Positions 25,233 through 34,645 of a stretch of 64,000 bases of DNA are shown here, piece after piece. Origin of the DNA: Polaribacter marinus (GTDB taxonomy: Bacteria > Bacteroidota > Bacteroidia > Flavobacteriales > Flavobacteriaceae). Within the stretch, counting starts at the first letter, position 1. Every line of letters begins with the position of its first letter. Location of the stretch: NCBI RefSeq assembly GCF_022662535.1, contig NZ_JAKQYM010000010.1, positions 62,001 to 126,000 on the forward strand, written 5' to 3'. The position numbers and the translations under genes were made by a program. The notes beneath the pieces were generated by a model, which made no database searches, was not told where the DNA came from, and saw nothing but the letters and a program-made list of their open reading frames with translations.

Positions 25233-25262
25233 ACATGTATTGTTTGTAAAAACAATACATGT
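25233..25262. repeat. Perfect 13-bp inverted repeat
   Basis: ACATGTATTGTTT at 25233-25245 is exactly inverted at 25250-25262 with a GTAA loop. It lies between the ydeI stop (25304) and the metzincin start (25174), on the downstream side of ydeI. It may stop ydeI transcription, although no U-run follows on the minus strand, or act as an operator for the protease. Confidence 0.5.
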
Positions 25263-25303
25263 CTTATAAAAAAGACTAATTATTTTGTGAAAAGTTACAA
25301 AAC

Positions 25304-25870
25304 TTATTTATATTTTTTGTTTTCTTGACACAATTTTATGATTTCTGTAACTCTTTTTTGTCTGGTTGTTAGTTTTTTAGCTTGAAATAACCAGTACAAA
25401 TATCCTTTTTTATAGCTTGGAGCAAAATTCTGATAGTTTGTAAATGCAAGATTGTTTTTATTAAACTCAATTTGTAAGTCTTCGGGGATTATTCCTTTTT
25501 CAACTTCATCTAAAGCAAACCAAGAACCATTTTGTTTAGCAATTTTAATTATTTCTAAACCTTTTTCTTGCATCAAGTTTTTAGAAGTTAGCTCTTTAAT
25601 GTGTTTTTTATTTAAAGCACTCCAAACACTTTTATGGTTTCGTTTGCAGAAATATTGCTTTCGTTTTCCATTTCCTAAACTTTTTACTGTAGAATCTATC
25701 CAGCCAAAACAGAGTGCAACTTTTACAGCATCTTCCCACCTCATAGACTCCTCTTCATTTTCTACTTTATAGAAAATTAGATATACTCCTATAGAGCTAT
25801 GATGATTCTCTGAAAGCCACTTGCGCCATTCAATATTATTTTTAAAATATAGTTCTGGCTTTTCAGACAT
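25304..25870 (-). CDS. YdeI/OmdA-like protein
   Basis: A 188-residue member of the YdeI/OmdA-associated family. Visible signs are the N-terminal EWRKWLSENHHSSIGVYLIFYK, EDAVKVALCFGWIDSTVKSL near residue 45, and the C-terminal ALSYKKGYLYWL-like SYKKGYLYWLFQAKKLTTRQKR. Relatives are linked to stress or antibiotic tolerance in other bacteria, but no reaction is established. It starts 3 nt after the M28 peptidase stop on the same strand, so the two are probably co-transcribed. Confidence 0.85.
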   Translation of the reverse strand: MSEKPELYFKNNIEWRKWLSENHHSSIGVYLIFYKVENEEESMRWEDAVKVALCFGWIDSTVKSLGNGKRKQYFCKRNHKSVWSALNKKHIKELTSKNLMQEKGLEIIKIAKQNGSWFALDEVEKGIIPEDLQIEFNKNNLAFTNYQNFAPSYKKGYLYWLFQAKKLTTRQKRVTEIIKLCQENKKYK

Positions 25871-25873
25871 ATT

Positions 25874-27199
25874 TTATCTCAAAATCTTATTTGGAAAAAC
25901 AACAACACTTTCGTGACCATCTTTACCAACTGATGCAACCCCAAAAAAGAAATTATCAATAACAATTCCTTCTAAAGTAAATTCTGTTTCTTTTACAAAT
26001 CGACTATAATCCCAAGTTGGAGATGTTGTGTCTCTCCAATAAATTTTATATCCTTTCGCTCCTTCTACTTTACTCCATTTTAATTTAGCAGATGCTTGAA
26101 CTATACCGCCAATAGCAACATCTTTAGGGCTTGCAGGAGCACTTGCTAAACCAGCCATTGTGATGGCGTTAACAGCAGTTAGTTTTTTAGCATAATCAAA
26201 GTTTACATGTTCAAAGGTATCCCCGTAATTGATGTCGTTTTCTGTTCTAATATTTTGATGTTGTTGCGTATAGTTTTCATGAGCTTCCATGATTCTAATT
26301 CCAGGAAAACCTAAATCATTAAAAGGTCTATGATGTCCTCCACGTCCAAATCTATCTAGTCTATATATCATCATTGGATTCATTTCTGGCATATATGTTT
26401 TGACCATTTTATGAGTGTATCTTGCAAGTTGACGAGAAATTCCATCTACTTCACCACCGTAAAATCTACGCATTTTACGTTGCTTTTCAGTTTCGTTTGC
26501 AGGAACTGGTTCTGAAAAAATTCGAAAACTACGATTATCTATTACTCCGTCAACACCGGTAATATTACCAATCATATCATTGTTTAATACTCCAATGATT
26601 TCCCAACCTTTTTTTTGAGCATACTTTGCTAAACCTGCACCACCAAACAAACCTTGTTCTTCACCAGAAAGACCAACATAAATAATACTACTTTCAAATT
26701 TATATTTACTTAATACTCTTGCAGCTTCAATAGTTCCCGCCATTCCCGACGCATTGTCATTTGCACCTGGAGCATCTGTAGTAAAGTCCATTGTGTCACT
26801 TGCACGAGAATCGATATCACCACTCATGATAATATATTTATTTGGGTATTTGCTGCCTTTTTGTATGGCAACAACATTTACTACCCAAGCATCATGCGGT
26901 ACTCTTCTGTTGCCTTTTTTTGTAACAAGATCTTTTTGATAAAAGGTGTTTAAACAATTGTTACAATCAGTTGAAATTTTATCAAATTGATTTTTTATCC
27001 AACGTCTTGCAGCTCCAATTCCACGTGTATTGGAAATGGTATCAGAAAATGTGTTTCTTGTGCCAAATTCTGTTAACGTTTTAATATCAGCTTTAATTCT
27101 ATTTGCAGAAACGTCATTTATAATATCGTAAATTTTTTGATCTGTTTGTGCTGTAATTGAGGTAGATATAAGTAGGTATAAGAATATGATTTTTTTCAT
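25874..27199 (-). CDS. Secreted M28-family aminopeptidase
   Basis: Exported di-zinc peptidase of 441 residues. A signal peptide (MKKIIFLYLLISTSITAQ) opens it. M28 metal ligands are visible in MSGDIDSRASD, PGANDNASGMAGTIEAA, GLSGEEQGLFGG and LNNDMIGN. A C-terminal fibronectin-III-like module is suggested by KLKWSKVEGAKGYKIYWRD near residue 375. It likely frees amino acids from peptides in the periplasm or outside the cell. Two more secreted proteases lie nearby on either side (22550 and 27333), so this is a peptide-scavenging stretch. Confidence 0.9.
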   Translation of the reverse strand: MKKIIFLYLLISTSITAQTDQKIYDIINDVSANRIKADIKTLTEFGTRNTFSDTISNTRGIGAARRWIKNQFDKISTDCNNCLNTFYQKDLVTKKGNRRVPHDAWVVNVVAIQKGSKYPNKYIIMSGDIDSRASDTMDFTTDAPGANDNASGMAGTIEAARVLSKYKFESSIIYVGLSGEEQGLFGGAGLAKYAQKKGWEIIGVLNNDMIGNITGVDGVIDNRSFRIFSEPVPANETEKQRKMRRFYGGEVDGISRQLARYTHKMVKTYMPEMNPMMIYRLDRFGRGGHHRPFNDLGFPGIRIMEAHENYTQQHQNIRTENDINYGDTFEHVNFDYAKKLTAVNAITMAGLASAPASPKDVAIGGIVQASAKLKWSKVEGAKGYKIYWRDTTSPTWDYSRFVKETEFTLEGIVIDNFFFGVASVGKDGHESVVVFPNKILR

Positions 27200-27332
27200 T
27201 ATGAAATATTTTTTTAAAGATAACTTCTTTTTAATTGAAAAAAAAAGTTAAAATAATGTTAAATAAGTTGTTTTTTTTTATAGATTTACGGCATCCCCTT
27301 TTAATCTTATTGTAAACACAAAATTAGTACAA

Positions 27333-30300
27333 ATGAAACAAATCTTACATTTTTGTTTTTTCGTGTTATTTTCAGGGACCCTGTTAGCGCAAAAAACTAA
27401 CCATCAAAATTTCGAAAAACTTTTAAAAACTAACCAAAAAATTGAGTCCTACTTCTTAAATAAAGAACGGCAAACACCTTCAACTATTAAATTAAAATCA
27501 AATTCTGATTTAACGACTAATAAACTTCCAGAGTTTATTAAAAATGCTCTTCAAATTAATAATGATGCATTTCAATTGTACTTATCTGATAAGACGAAAT
27601 CTAAAAATGGATCAGAAATTATTACTTATTCTGCTACTTATAAAGGTATCGAAATTGCACATGCAAAATACAAAGCTTATGTTAAAAATGACAAAGTTAA
27701 ATTTATAAGTTTAGAACATTATTTTATAGACAGAAGTATGAATAAAGCTGCTTCGATTTCTAAAAATCAAGCAAGAGAATTAGCAAAGAATTTTGTTGGA
27801 GCAGATAAATATGTTTGGGAAGCAATAAATGAGCAAATGGCTAAGACCACAGATGCAAACTTATTAAACAAACTTCAAGCTAGTTATGATGAAAGTTTCC
27901 CAAAAGGAGAACTGGTATATGTAGATGATTATACAACTCCAGAATCGGATTTAAAATTAGCTTATAAATTTAATATATATGCATTAGAACCTGTTTCTAG
28001 AGGAAATATCTTTATTGATGCTCAGAATGGAAAAACCATTTTAGCAGATGCAATTATTAAACATGCTAGAGAAGTAAATGAAAAAAGAGATGAAGCTAGA
28101 AATGCTTTAGCAAACATCCCATATAGATCAGAGATTTCTAGTTCTGCATCTGTAACTGCATCTGGAGATACTAGGTTTGCTGGGAATAGAAACTTTCAAG
28201 CTACTGAAACAACCATTGAAAGGGTATTGTTAGGAGATATCACTGCTTATTCATTAGATGGAACTATTGATTTATCTCCTTATGGTATTGTTGATGATCC
28301 CTTGACCGCAGATGTAGATGAATCTTTAGTGTTAAATGAAACTAGATCTTATAGAGGCGTTGGAGGTCTCCCAATAAATATAAACGGTCTTCCTACTTAT
28401 TCTATATATGATGGCTATTCAGATCCATTAGAATTACAACTTAGCTCAGAAGTAGGAGATAATAATTGGACAGCAGAAGAACATTATCGAAATGATTTTA
28501 GTACGCCTTATCCTCTTCATAATGAAAAAAACAATGATGATATTGCATTAGATGCACATTGGGGAGCAGAAATTGTGTTAAGATATTGGGCTGATGTTCA
28601 TGGAAGAAGTAGTCATGATAATAAAGGAACAAAGATTATTAATTATGTTCATTATGGTGATGCTTATGACAATGCTTTTTGGAACGGAACAGCAATGACA
28701 TACGGAGATGGTAGTTATCAAGGAGGAACAAACTTATCTGGAGGTTCTTTTTTACCTTTAACTTCTTTAGATGTTTGTGGACATGAAATAGGACATGGTA
28801 TTTGTTCTGCAACTTCAGACCTTGTTTATGCTGGTGAATCAGGAGCAATGAATGAAGGTTTTTCAGATATTTGGGCAGCAGCAGTAGAAAATTATGTATT
28901 AACTAAAATTGACAATACTTTACCATACGATCCTTGGGGAGTTGGAGAGCAAATTGATGAAAGTGATGGAGGTATAGCTCCTGGTGAAGCAGGGTCTGCA
29001 GCATTACGTTGGATGGATGATCCAAATGCAGCGGGAAGTCCTTCTTTTTATGGAGGTGAAGATTGGACGGCAACAGATGGTTGTGTTGCAACTTTAGTTA
29101 ATGATCAATGTGGAGTGCATACCAATAGTGGTGTATTAAACAAGTGGTTTTATTTATTGGTTACAGGTTCTGGTCAGCCATTGTCACCAGGAGCAAATAA
29201 AATAGCAGCTGATCCTGCAATACAAGATAGAGGTGCAGGACTTCCTTATTCTGTTAGCGGTCTTGGTTTTGATCTTGCAGAACAAATTACATTTAAAGCA
29301 GAAGTATTACTTACTCCAAACGCATTGTTTTCTGAAATGAGAAATGCTACAATTTTAATCGCAGAAACAGAATATACTGCTTATGAAGTAGAACAAGTTA
29401 TGAATGCTTGGTATGCCGTTGGAGTAGGAGAACAGTATGTGGCTCCAGACCCAAATATTTTATTGTATGAATCGACAACTAGCATGGTAAATGAAAAAAC
29501 AGCTACTACAGGTTGTAATGAGTTCAATACAATTACTGTATCAATTACTGCTGCTTCAGTAACAACAGCTCAAACCGCAACATTTACATTTGATGATTCT
29601 ACAGCAACTTTAGGAGAAGACTTTGATGTTTCTCCTTCTAGTTTAACATTTGATGTTTCTGCAACCCCGGTTACTAAAGAAGTAACAATTACTGTTTATA
29701 ATGATGGAATCATTGAAGGAAATGAAACAATTCAAATGAATTTTTTAAACGGACCTAATCCAGAAGATGTAAGAAAACAAACAATTACAATTTTAGACGA
29801 TGATTATGTGCCAAGTATAGGTGCTGGAACAATTGAATTATTAAGCGAAAGTTTTGATGATTCAGATGCTCCTACAGGATGGATTGTAGATTCTGCATTT
29901 GATGTGAATAAATGGTATTTTAATGGAACAGCATTTGTAGGGCCAAGTTTTATAGAAACACCAACGCCTATTTATAACGGAACAGCAATAAGTAGTGTAG
30001 ATTTAATTAGTAAAGTTGTAGATGCTCGTGGTATTTCTAATGTAACAGTTTCTTTTGATTGGACAGCTGGAGGTGAAAATGATGGTTCTACAATCTTAGA
30101 TTGGGGAGAATTTATGTATACTTTAGATGGAAGTACTTATGAATCAGTTCAGAAATTTTCAACAGAAGGATTACCTCTAATTGGTGTTGGAATACCAGAT
30201 TCAGGGACATTTAATTTAGCGATACCTGCTTTAGATAATAAATCTTTTACTTTAATTTGGAGATGGTATAATGATGATTTAATTCAGAGTCTTTATAGTT

Positions 30301-31073
30301 TTTCTGTAGATAATGTATTGGTATCGGGTAATGCAGCTCCTGTAGAAAGTGATATAGCAGATTCTGATAACGAAACTGTAAATACAGGAAATCAAGTTTA
30401 CTTTATAAGTAATCAAGATGGAGAAGTACTTGGACTTATTGAAAACGCAACAGAAGATTTAGGATGTGTAACTCTTTCTATTTTAGAAAATGGTAGTTCT
30501 TCAAATTTTTCTAACATAGCGGGTTCTCATTCAGGTAAAGTATTTAAAATAGAAGCAGATGGAGAGAATGCAGCAACAGCTACATATGATATAACATTAT
30601 ATTTTACTGATGCAGAATTAAGTGATTTTTCAGATCCGAGTTCTTTACAGATAATTAGAGTAGATGGTAGTTCTATTGATGATGCTACAGATTCTACTGT
30701 AAATTATAATATAAGTGGAAGTTTACTAGAAACAAATGCTAGTCAAAGCTATCATAGTTTTAAAGGGACTTTTACAGGATTTAATTCTTTTGCTCTTTAT
30801 CAACCTTCAACTCTTTCTAAAGATAATTTTGAAACTTCAGAATTTATGATTTTCCCAAATTTTGTTAAAAGTGGAGATGATATAAATATTCAAAATTCAA
30901 AAACGAGTATCAACAAGATTCGTATATACTCAGTTTTAGGAGCTTTAGTTAAAGAACAAACTGTAGATGGTGATTTATCTACAAAAGTATTAACAGATAG
31001 TTTAACTACAGGGATGTATTATTTAGTGATTAATAATAATAAAAATCACAGTTATAAAATAATTGTTTATTAA
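27333..31073 (+). CDS. Secreted M4 (thermolysin-like) metallopeptidase with Calx-beta and T9SS tail
   Basis: Large extracellular protease of 1246 residues. After a signal peptide (to about residue 19) comes an FTP/propeptide region to about 250. The thermolysin domain has zinc site HEIGH at 484-488 and the third ligand Glu508 in NEGFSD; the 24-residue spacing matches thermolysin. A Calx-beta-like module follows at about 720-825 (TATLGEDFDV, IIEGNETIQMNF). A jelly-roll-like region at about 840-1010 precedes the T9SS type A sorting tail, the last 75 residues (MIFPNFVKSGDD, MYYLVINNNK, IIVY end). It is likely exported by the type IX system and then anchored or released. Confidence 0.93.
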   Translation: MKQILHFCFFVLFSGTLLAQKTNHQNFEKLLKTNQKIESYFLNKERQTPSTIKLKSNSDLTTNKLPEFIKNALQINNDAFQLYLSDKTKSKNGSEIITYSATYKGIEIAHAKYKAYVKNDKVKFISLEHYFIDRSMNKAASISKNQARELAKNFVGADKYVWEAINEQMAKTTDANLLNKLQASYDESFPKGELVYVDDYTTPESDLKLAYKFNIYALEPVSRGNIFIDAQNGKTILADAIIKHAREVNEKRDEARNALANIPYRSEISSSASVTASGDTRFAGNRNFQATETTIERVLLGDITAYSLDGTIDLSPYGIVDDPLTADVDESLVLNETRSYRGVGGLPININGLPTYSIYDGYSDPLELQLSSEVGDNNWTAEEHYRNDFSTPYPLHNEKNNDDIALDAHWGAEIVLRYWADVHGRSSHDNKGTKIINYVHYGDAYDNAFWNGTAMTYGDGSYQGGTNLSGGSFLPLTSLDVCGHEIGHGICSATSDLVYAGESGAMNEGFSDIWAAAVENYVLTKIDNTLPYDPWGVGEQIDESDGGIAPGEAGSAALRWMDDPNAAGSPSFYGGEDWTATDGCVATLVNDQCGVHTNSGVLNKWFYLLVTGSGQPLSPGANKIAADPAIQDRGAGLPYSVSGLGFDLAEQITFKAEVLLTPNALFSEMRNATILIAETEYTAYEVEQVMNAWYAVGVGEQYVAPDPNILLYESTTSMVNEKTATTGCNEFNTITVSITAASVTTAQTATFTFDDSTATLGEDFDVSPSSLTFDVSATPVTKEVTITVYNDGIIEGNETIQMNFLNGPNPEDVRKQTITILDDDYVPSIGAGTIELLSESFDDSDAPTGWIVDSAFDVNKWYFNGTAFVGPSFIETPTPIYNGTAISSVDLISKVVDARGISNVTVSFDWTAGGENDGSTILDWGEFMYTLDGSTYESVQKFSTEGLPLIGVGIPDSGTFNLAIPALDNKSFTLIWRWYNDDLIQSLYSFSVDNVLVSGNAAPVESDIADSDNETVNTGNQVYFISNQDGEVLGLIENATEDLGCVTLSILENGSSSNFSNIAGSHSGKVFKIEADGENAATATYDITLYFTDAELSDFSDPSSLQIIRVDGSSIDDATDSTVNYNISGSLLETNASQSYHSFKGTFTGFNSFALYQPSTLSKDNFETSEFMIFPNFVKSGDDINIQNSKTSINKIRIYSVLGALVKEQTVDGDLSTKVLTDSLTTGMYYLVINNNKNHSYKIIVY

Positions 31074-31092
31074 AAAAAACAAGAACATAATT

Positions 31093-31120
31093 AAACCCAG
31101 TAAGCTTTCTTACTGGGTTT
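31093..31120 (+). terminator. Intrinsic terminator of the M4 protease gene
   Basis: Arms AAACCCAGTAAG (31093-31104) and its inverse (31109-31120) with a CTTT loop form a 12-bp stem, followed by a T-run. It lies 20 bp after the stop. Confidence 0.9.
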
Positions 31121-31346
31121 TTTATTTACTTAATTGTAAAAATCTGTTATCTTTTTAAAATTCTTTTCTGTTTCCAGATTTAGATTTTAGTTTCATAAGA
31201 AAAATAAATTATCTAATTTATTTGAAAACATTTCTGTTTCAAACACCTTGTTTTTAGCAATTTCTATTTTTACTTTTATGATTTTTGTACAAATTATCTT
31301 TCTAAAAAAATATTTTAATAAACGATTTGAATAATTTTGTAAAAGC

Positions 31347-32171
31347 TTATTTATCTGTTTTTAATATTATTTTTTTGTTAAAAGGGATGTTTAATTGATA
31401 TACAATATCTTGATCTTTAGAAGCATCTACTAAATCTAACCCAAAAATCACTTTTTTAGGGTCGTCATAAGTTAATGTTCCAAACAATCGATCCCAAAAA
31501 GAAAAAATGTTTCCAAAATTGGTGTCTGTCCAAGGCATTTCAAAATGATGATGGAACTTGTGCATATTAGGAGTTACAAAAACAAAACTTAATATTTTGT
31601 CTAGCTTTTTAGGCATGTAAAAATTGGCATGCGTAAAATAAGCAAAAAATACAGTTGCCATTCTATAGAAAAGATAGTAGGCTAAAGGAATTCCAAAAAG
31701 AATTATAACTAATAAAGCAAAGACTTCTCTCATTAAATAGTCTCCTGGATGATGTCTAGTAGCGCTTGTAGCATCTACAGTAGTATCACTGTGATGTATC
31801 ATGTGAAAACGCCACATAAACGGAACTTTATGTAATAAATAATGGACTAGATATTGTGCCGAAAAATCTAAAGCCAAAACGGCTATTAATAATTCTGCCC
31901 AAGTAGGTAAATCTATTAAGTATAAAAGTCCAAATTCATTTGTATTTAACCATGTAAAAATTCCTAAAGTTAAGACGCCAAACAGCAAGTTTATACTTAA
32001 ATCCATTGCAAGAAAGACTAAGTTAACCCCAGCATGTTTCCATTTTTTATAATTAAATTTAACAAGTGGAATAATCAATTCTGCGATCCAATTTGCAGAA
32101 ATACAGATAAATATCCATAATAATTTTTGCCACGAAGGCAACGTTTCAAAAAAGTTTAAAAAACTATCCAT
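31347..32171 (-). CDS. Sterol desaturase/fatty acid hydroxylase family protein
   Basis: Integral membrane di-iron oxygenase of 274 residues. Histidine boxes are HYLLH and HMIHH in the central part (about residues 110-127) and HKFHHHF near residue 203, the last being HxxHH-type. Four to five membrane segments flank them. Substrates in relatives are sterols, carotenoids or fatty-acyl chains; it cannot be told here. A plain membrane-lipid modification role is the cautious reading. About 270 bp of AT-rich DNA without a gene separates it from the M4 terminator. Confidence 0.9.
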   Translation of the reverse strand: MDSFLNFFETLPSWQKLLWIFICISANWIAELIIPLVKFNYKKWKHAGVNLVFLAMDLSINLLFGVLTLGIFTWLNTNEFGLLYLIDLPTWAELLIAVLALDFSAQYLVHYLLHKVPFMWRFHMIHHSDTTVDATSATRHHPGDYLMREVFALLVIILFGIPLAYYLFYRMATVFFAYFTHANFYMPKKLDKILSFVFVTPNMHKFHHHFEMPWTDTNFGNIFSFWDRLFGTLTYDDPKKVIFGLDLVDASKDQDIVYQLNIPFNKKIILKTDK

Positions 32172-32231
32172 TAGTGAAAATTGTATTTAACAGATTGTAA
32201 TATACAGATTTTTCAGCATTTTTTTTAAACT

Positions 32232-32780
32232 CTAAAATTCTAAATACATAATATGATTAGGGTTCGAATGTGTTTCAGAAATTTTAAAATCACTTTTACC
32301 AACTATTTTAAATCCGTTTTTTTTATAAAAATTGATTGCTTTTTCATTTTCTACCCAAACTTTTAACCAAATTCCTTTTTGGTTATTTTGTTTGCAAAGT
32401 GTTAGATTAAAATTGAATAATTCTTTACCTAGACCTAAGCCATAAAAATCCTCTAATAAGTATAATCTATTCATAAGAGTAATGTTTTTATGAGAGATAT
32501 TGTCGTTTTCTGAATTAAAAACAATTTTAGAATATCCGGCTACTTTACCTTGATATTCTAAGATATAATATAAATTTTCTTTCTGTTTTAGTTCTTCTAT
32601 AAAATTTCCTGCATTAAAGTTTTTAGAAATGTATTCTTCTATATCTTTTTTTGAAGCAGAATGACCGTGTGCTGGTAAAAAAGAAGCGACACTTAATTTC
32701 GATAAAAATGGAGCATCGGAAATTTTTGCTTTTTTTATTTTAAACATTGGTTTAAGTAAAAAATTATCAATATTATTCAA
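32232..32780 (-). CDS. GNAT-family N-acetyltransferase
   Basis: Transfers an acetyl group from acetyl-CoA to an unknown amine. The 182-residue chain has the GNAT pattern: FLSKLSVASFLPAHG, the LEDFYGLGLGKELFNFNL acetyl-CoA segment near residue 110, and the C-terminal VENEKAINFYKKNGFKIVGKSDF. Met12 is an alternative start that still keeps the fold (MFKIKKAKIS). It lies between the transglutaminase and the hydroxylase on the same strand, with gaps of 54 and 60 nt. Confidence 0.88.
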   Translation of the reverse strand: MNNIDNFLLKPMFKIKKAKISDAPFLSKLSVASFLPAHGHSASKKDIEEYISKNFNAGNFIEELKQKENLYYILEYQGKVAGYSKIVFNSENDNISHKNITLMNRLYLLEDFYGLGLGKELFNFNLTLCKQNNQKGIWLKVWVENEKAINFYKKNGFKIVGKSDFKISETHSNPNHIMYLEF

Positions 32781-32834
32781 GAGTGCAAAACTAGTAAAAA
32801 AAATATTCTCATTTAAATTTAGGATACTTGCTTT

Positions 32835-33842
32835 TTAAGGTTTTATAACCTTTACATTGTAAGTAATAACGATCTCATTATTTAGTTTTAAATGAACATT
32901 ATAAAACCCTTTTTTGTTAAATTTATTTGTAAACGAAATATTGCTTTTATCTTTTTTTAGATCATATATTTTATAATTTTTTTCTTCATTGCCATTAAAA
33001 AATATTAAAGCAACTTTACTTGATTTAATGTCCTTTAATGTTTTGAAACTAAAATTTATTTCTTCATTTTGAGTTGCTATAAAATCCATGGTTGTAGGAT
33101 TTTTAGGAATTATTTTATACTTGTAAGCTTCACCATATAATAAAGGTGCACTAGTAAAATTTTTTGAAGTTATTTTTTCTGTTAGTAACCACTTCTTTTT
33201 TAAAGGAAAATGTTTTTTAGAAAAAAGAATAGGATCTGTTAAGAAATACCCATCATTATAATCATTTATAAACTTTCCTTTTTCATCTATATAACCACTA
33301 GACCAGGTAGCATCACATAAATACCATTTGTTATTTAATCTTACGGCATTCCAAGAATGATTTGCCATTTCTAAAGTATCTACGTTTGAAGAAATATTTT
33401 TGCCATATCCATCTATTATCTCGCATTCTATATTAGCAATTTTTGCCATTTCTTTAACTAAATAAGCATAGCCTGTACACATTGTTTTTTGATGTTTTAA
33501 TAAGCTTTTAAACATCTTTTTATTATAATTTTTATTCCATTTTAAATATGTAGTGCTATCTTTTTTTAATTTTTTTCGTTGCTTTCTTACTTTTGTGTGC
33601 ATTGTAAAATCACCTTTAATATTATTACAAATCCAAGTGTAAATTGCTCTAAATTTTTCTACATCAGTCATTAATTTAATGGTTAACTTATGTGTTAATA
33701 GTGGTAAGTTATAGAGATTTTCTCCTTCATTTAATGTGGCAATATTATCGGCTTTAACCAAGCTAATATTTTTAAAATCTGATATTTGAGAGTTTGCGTT
33801 TATGGATATAACGAAGATGAAAAGAAGTGTAAAAGATTTCAT
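32835..33842 (-). CDS. Secreted transglutaminase-like protein
   Basis: A 335-residue protein with a signal peptide (MKSFTLLFIFVISINANSQ). The transglutaminase-like core is cysteine-peptidase-like: Cys in KTMCTGYAYLVKEMA near residue 122, His in ANHSWNAVRL near 164, Asp in LCDATWSSGY near 178. The Cys-His-Asp triad is intact. The C-terminal part (from about 240) is beta-rich. It may cleave or cross-link cell-surface peptides. The start codon lies within a tandem duplication, and the upstream gene ends 16 nt before it. Confidence 0.86.
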   Translation of the reverse strand: MKSFTLLFIFVISINANSQISDFKNISLVKADNIATLNEGENLYNLPLLTHKLTIKLMTDVEKFRAIYTWICNNIKGDFTMHTKVRKQRKKLKKDSTTYLKWNKNYNKKMFKSLLKHQKTMCTGYAYLVKEMAKIANIECEIIDGYGKNISSNVDTLEMANHSWNAVRLNNKWYLCDATWSSGYIDEKGKFINDYNDGYFLTDPILFSKKHFPLKKKWLLTEKITSKNFTSAPLLYGEAYKYKIIPKNPTTMDFIATQNEEINFSFKTLKDIKSSKVALIFFNGNEEKNYKIYDLKKDKSNISFTNKFNKKGFYNVHLKLNNEIVITYNVKVIKP

Positions 33843-33868
33843 TATTAAGATTTCATTATTAAGATTTC
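33833..33868. repeat. 14-bp tandem duplication over the transglutaminase start
   Basis: The unit AAGATTTCATTATT occurs twice (33833-33846, 33847-33860) and then as a partial third copy (33861-33868). It covers the stop of the carboxypeptidase-domain gene and the start of the transglutaminase gene. On the minus strand the extra copy creates a three-codon ORF, Met-Lys-Ser-stop, at 33845-33856. Confidence 0.9.
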
Positions 33869-34506
33869 TTTTTAGATTTATAAACTTTTTTTACTTCTAC
33901 AGCCCCCATTAATACATAAGATTCATTTTTAAAATTGACATTAAGTGTAATGTTTTTATTGGAATGTTTACCGTCTATTGTAATTTTTTTAGTTTCAAAA
34001 CCTAAATATGAAAAGATTAAAACATCATCTTTTTTTAAGACTATTGGGAATTTGAATCTTCCATCGAAGTCTGTTTGTGTTCCTTTGTTGGTTCCTTGTA
34101 ATAGAATACTTACACCAGGTAGAGGACCAGATTCATCAGAAACAATTCCTTTTATAAAAAAATCTTTTTTGAGTTGTTTTATTTCTTTATTAGAGGATTT
34201 TTTTTGAGCTTGTAATGTGCCGAATGTAAAAAAACTAAAGAAAGCTAAACCAATTCCGCCAAAGAAACTTAACTTTCTTTTAGGTAGCTTTTGAGGGGGG
34301 CTACTTAGTTGATGTTTCATGAATTGTCCACAAGTATTATGGTTGTTCTTTTTAAAATAATTGACAATTTCATAAGTTGTCATTTTTGTAAAATCGATTA
34401 CTTCTTTATTACAAGAATTACAAAAACCACCTTTTTGGGTTTTTTTAAAAGTTTCAAATTTTTCTGAACAAGGAGTTTTTACGGCTAAATTAAATTGATT
34501 TTTCAT
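33859..34506 (-). CDS. Membrane protein with carboxypeptidase-like regulatory domain
   Basis: A 215-residue protein of a kind widespread in Flavobacteriia. The N-terminal part has a Cys pair (GGFCNSCNKEVIDFTK near residue 30) plus an upstream Cys14 and a later Cys58. A hydrophobic span (LSFFGGIGLAFFSFFTFGT) follows at about 78-96. The C-terminal part is a CarboxypepD_reg-like beta sandwich (SGPLPGVSILLQGTNKGTQT, DVLIFSYLGFET), as found at the N terminus of TonB-dependent receptors. The role is unknown. It is upstream of and probably coupled to the transglutaminase gene. Confidence 0.82.
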   Translation of the reverse strand: MKNQFNLAVKTPCSEKFETFKKTQKGGFCNSCNKEVIDFTKMTTYEIVNYFKKNNHNTCGQFMKHQLSSPPQKLPKRKLSFFGGIGLAFFSFFTFGTLQAQKKSSNKEIKQLKKDFFIKGIVSDESGPLPGVSILLQGTNKGTQTDFDGRFKFPIVLKKDDVLIFSYLGFETKKITIDGKHSNKNITLNVNFKNESYVLMGAVEVKKVYKSKKKS

Positions 34507-34645
34507 GATATGTTTTTTAAGGATGACATATCAAACCTATAAAGTAATTTTGAGTTTTAAAACCAGTAATGAGTAAGCTGGTCTGTTTGTTAAGTAAAGT
34601 TGTGTTTTTAATTAGTGTAAGAAATACGATGTTTAGCAAAGAGGA

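Noticed and set aside
28639..29091. Minus-strand ORFs rich in His and Leu inside the M4 protease gene
   Set aside because: Composition is typical of an antisense frame in AT-rich coding DNA; the sense frame has clear M4 motifs.
31202..31223. 9-bp AT-only hairpin between the M4 and hydroxylase genes
   Set aside because: Made only of A and T; expected by chance in this composition.
34562..34582. Possible terminator after the SDR gene (ACCAG/CTGGT)
   Set aside because: Only five base pairs with an 11-nt loop; too weak to list as a terminator.
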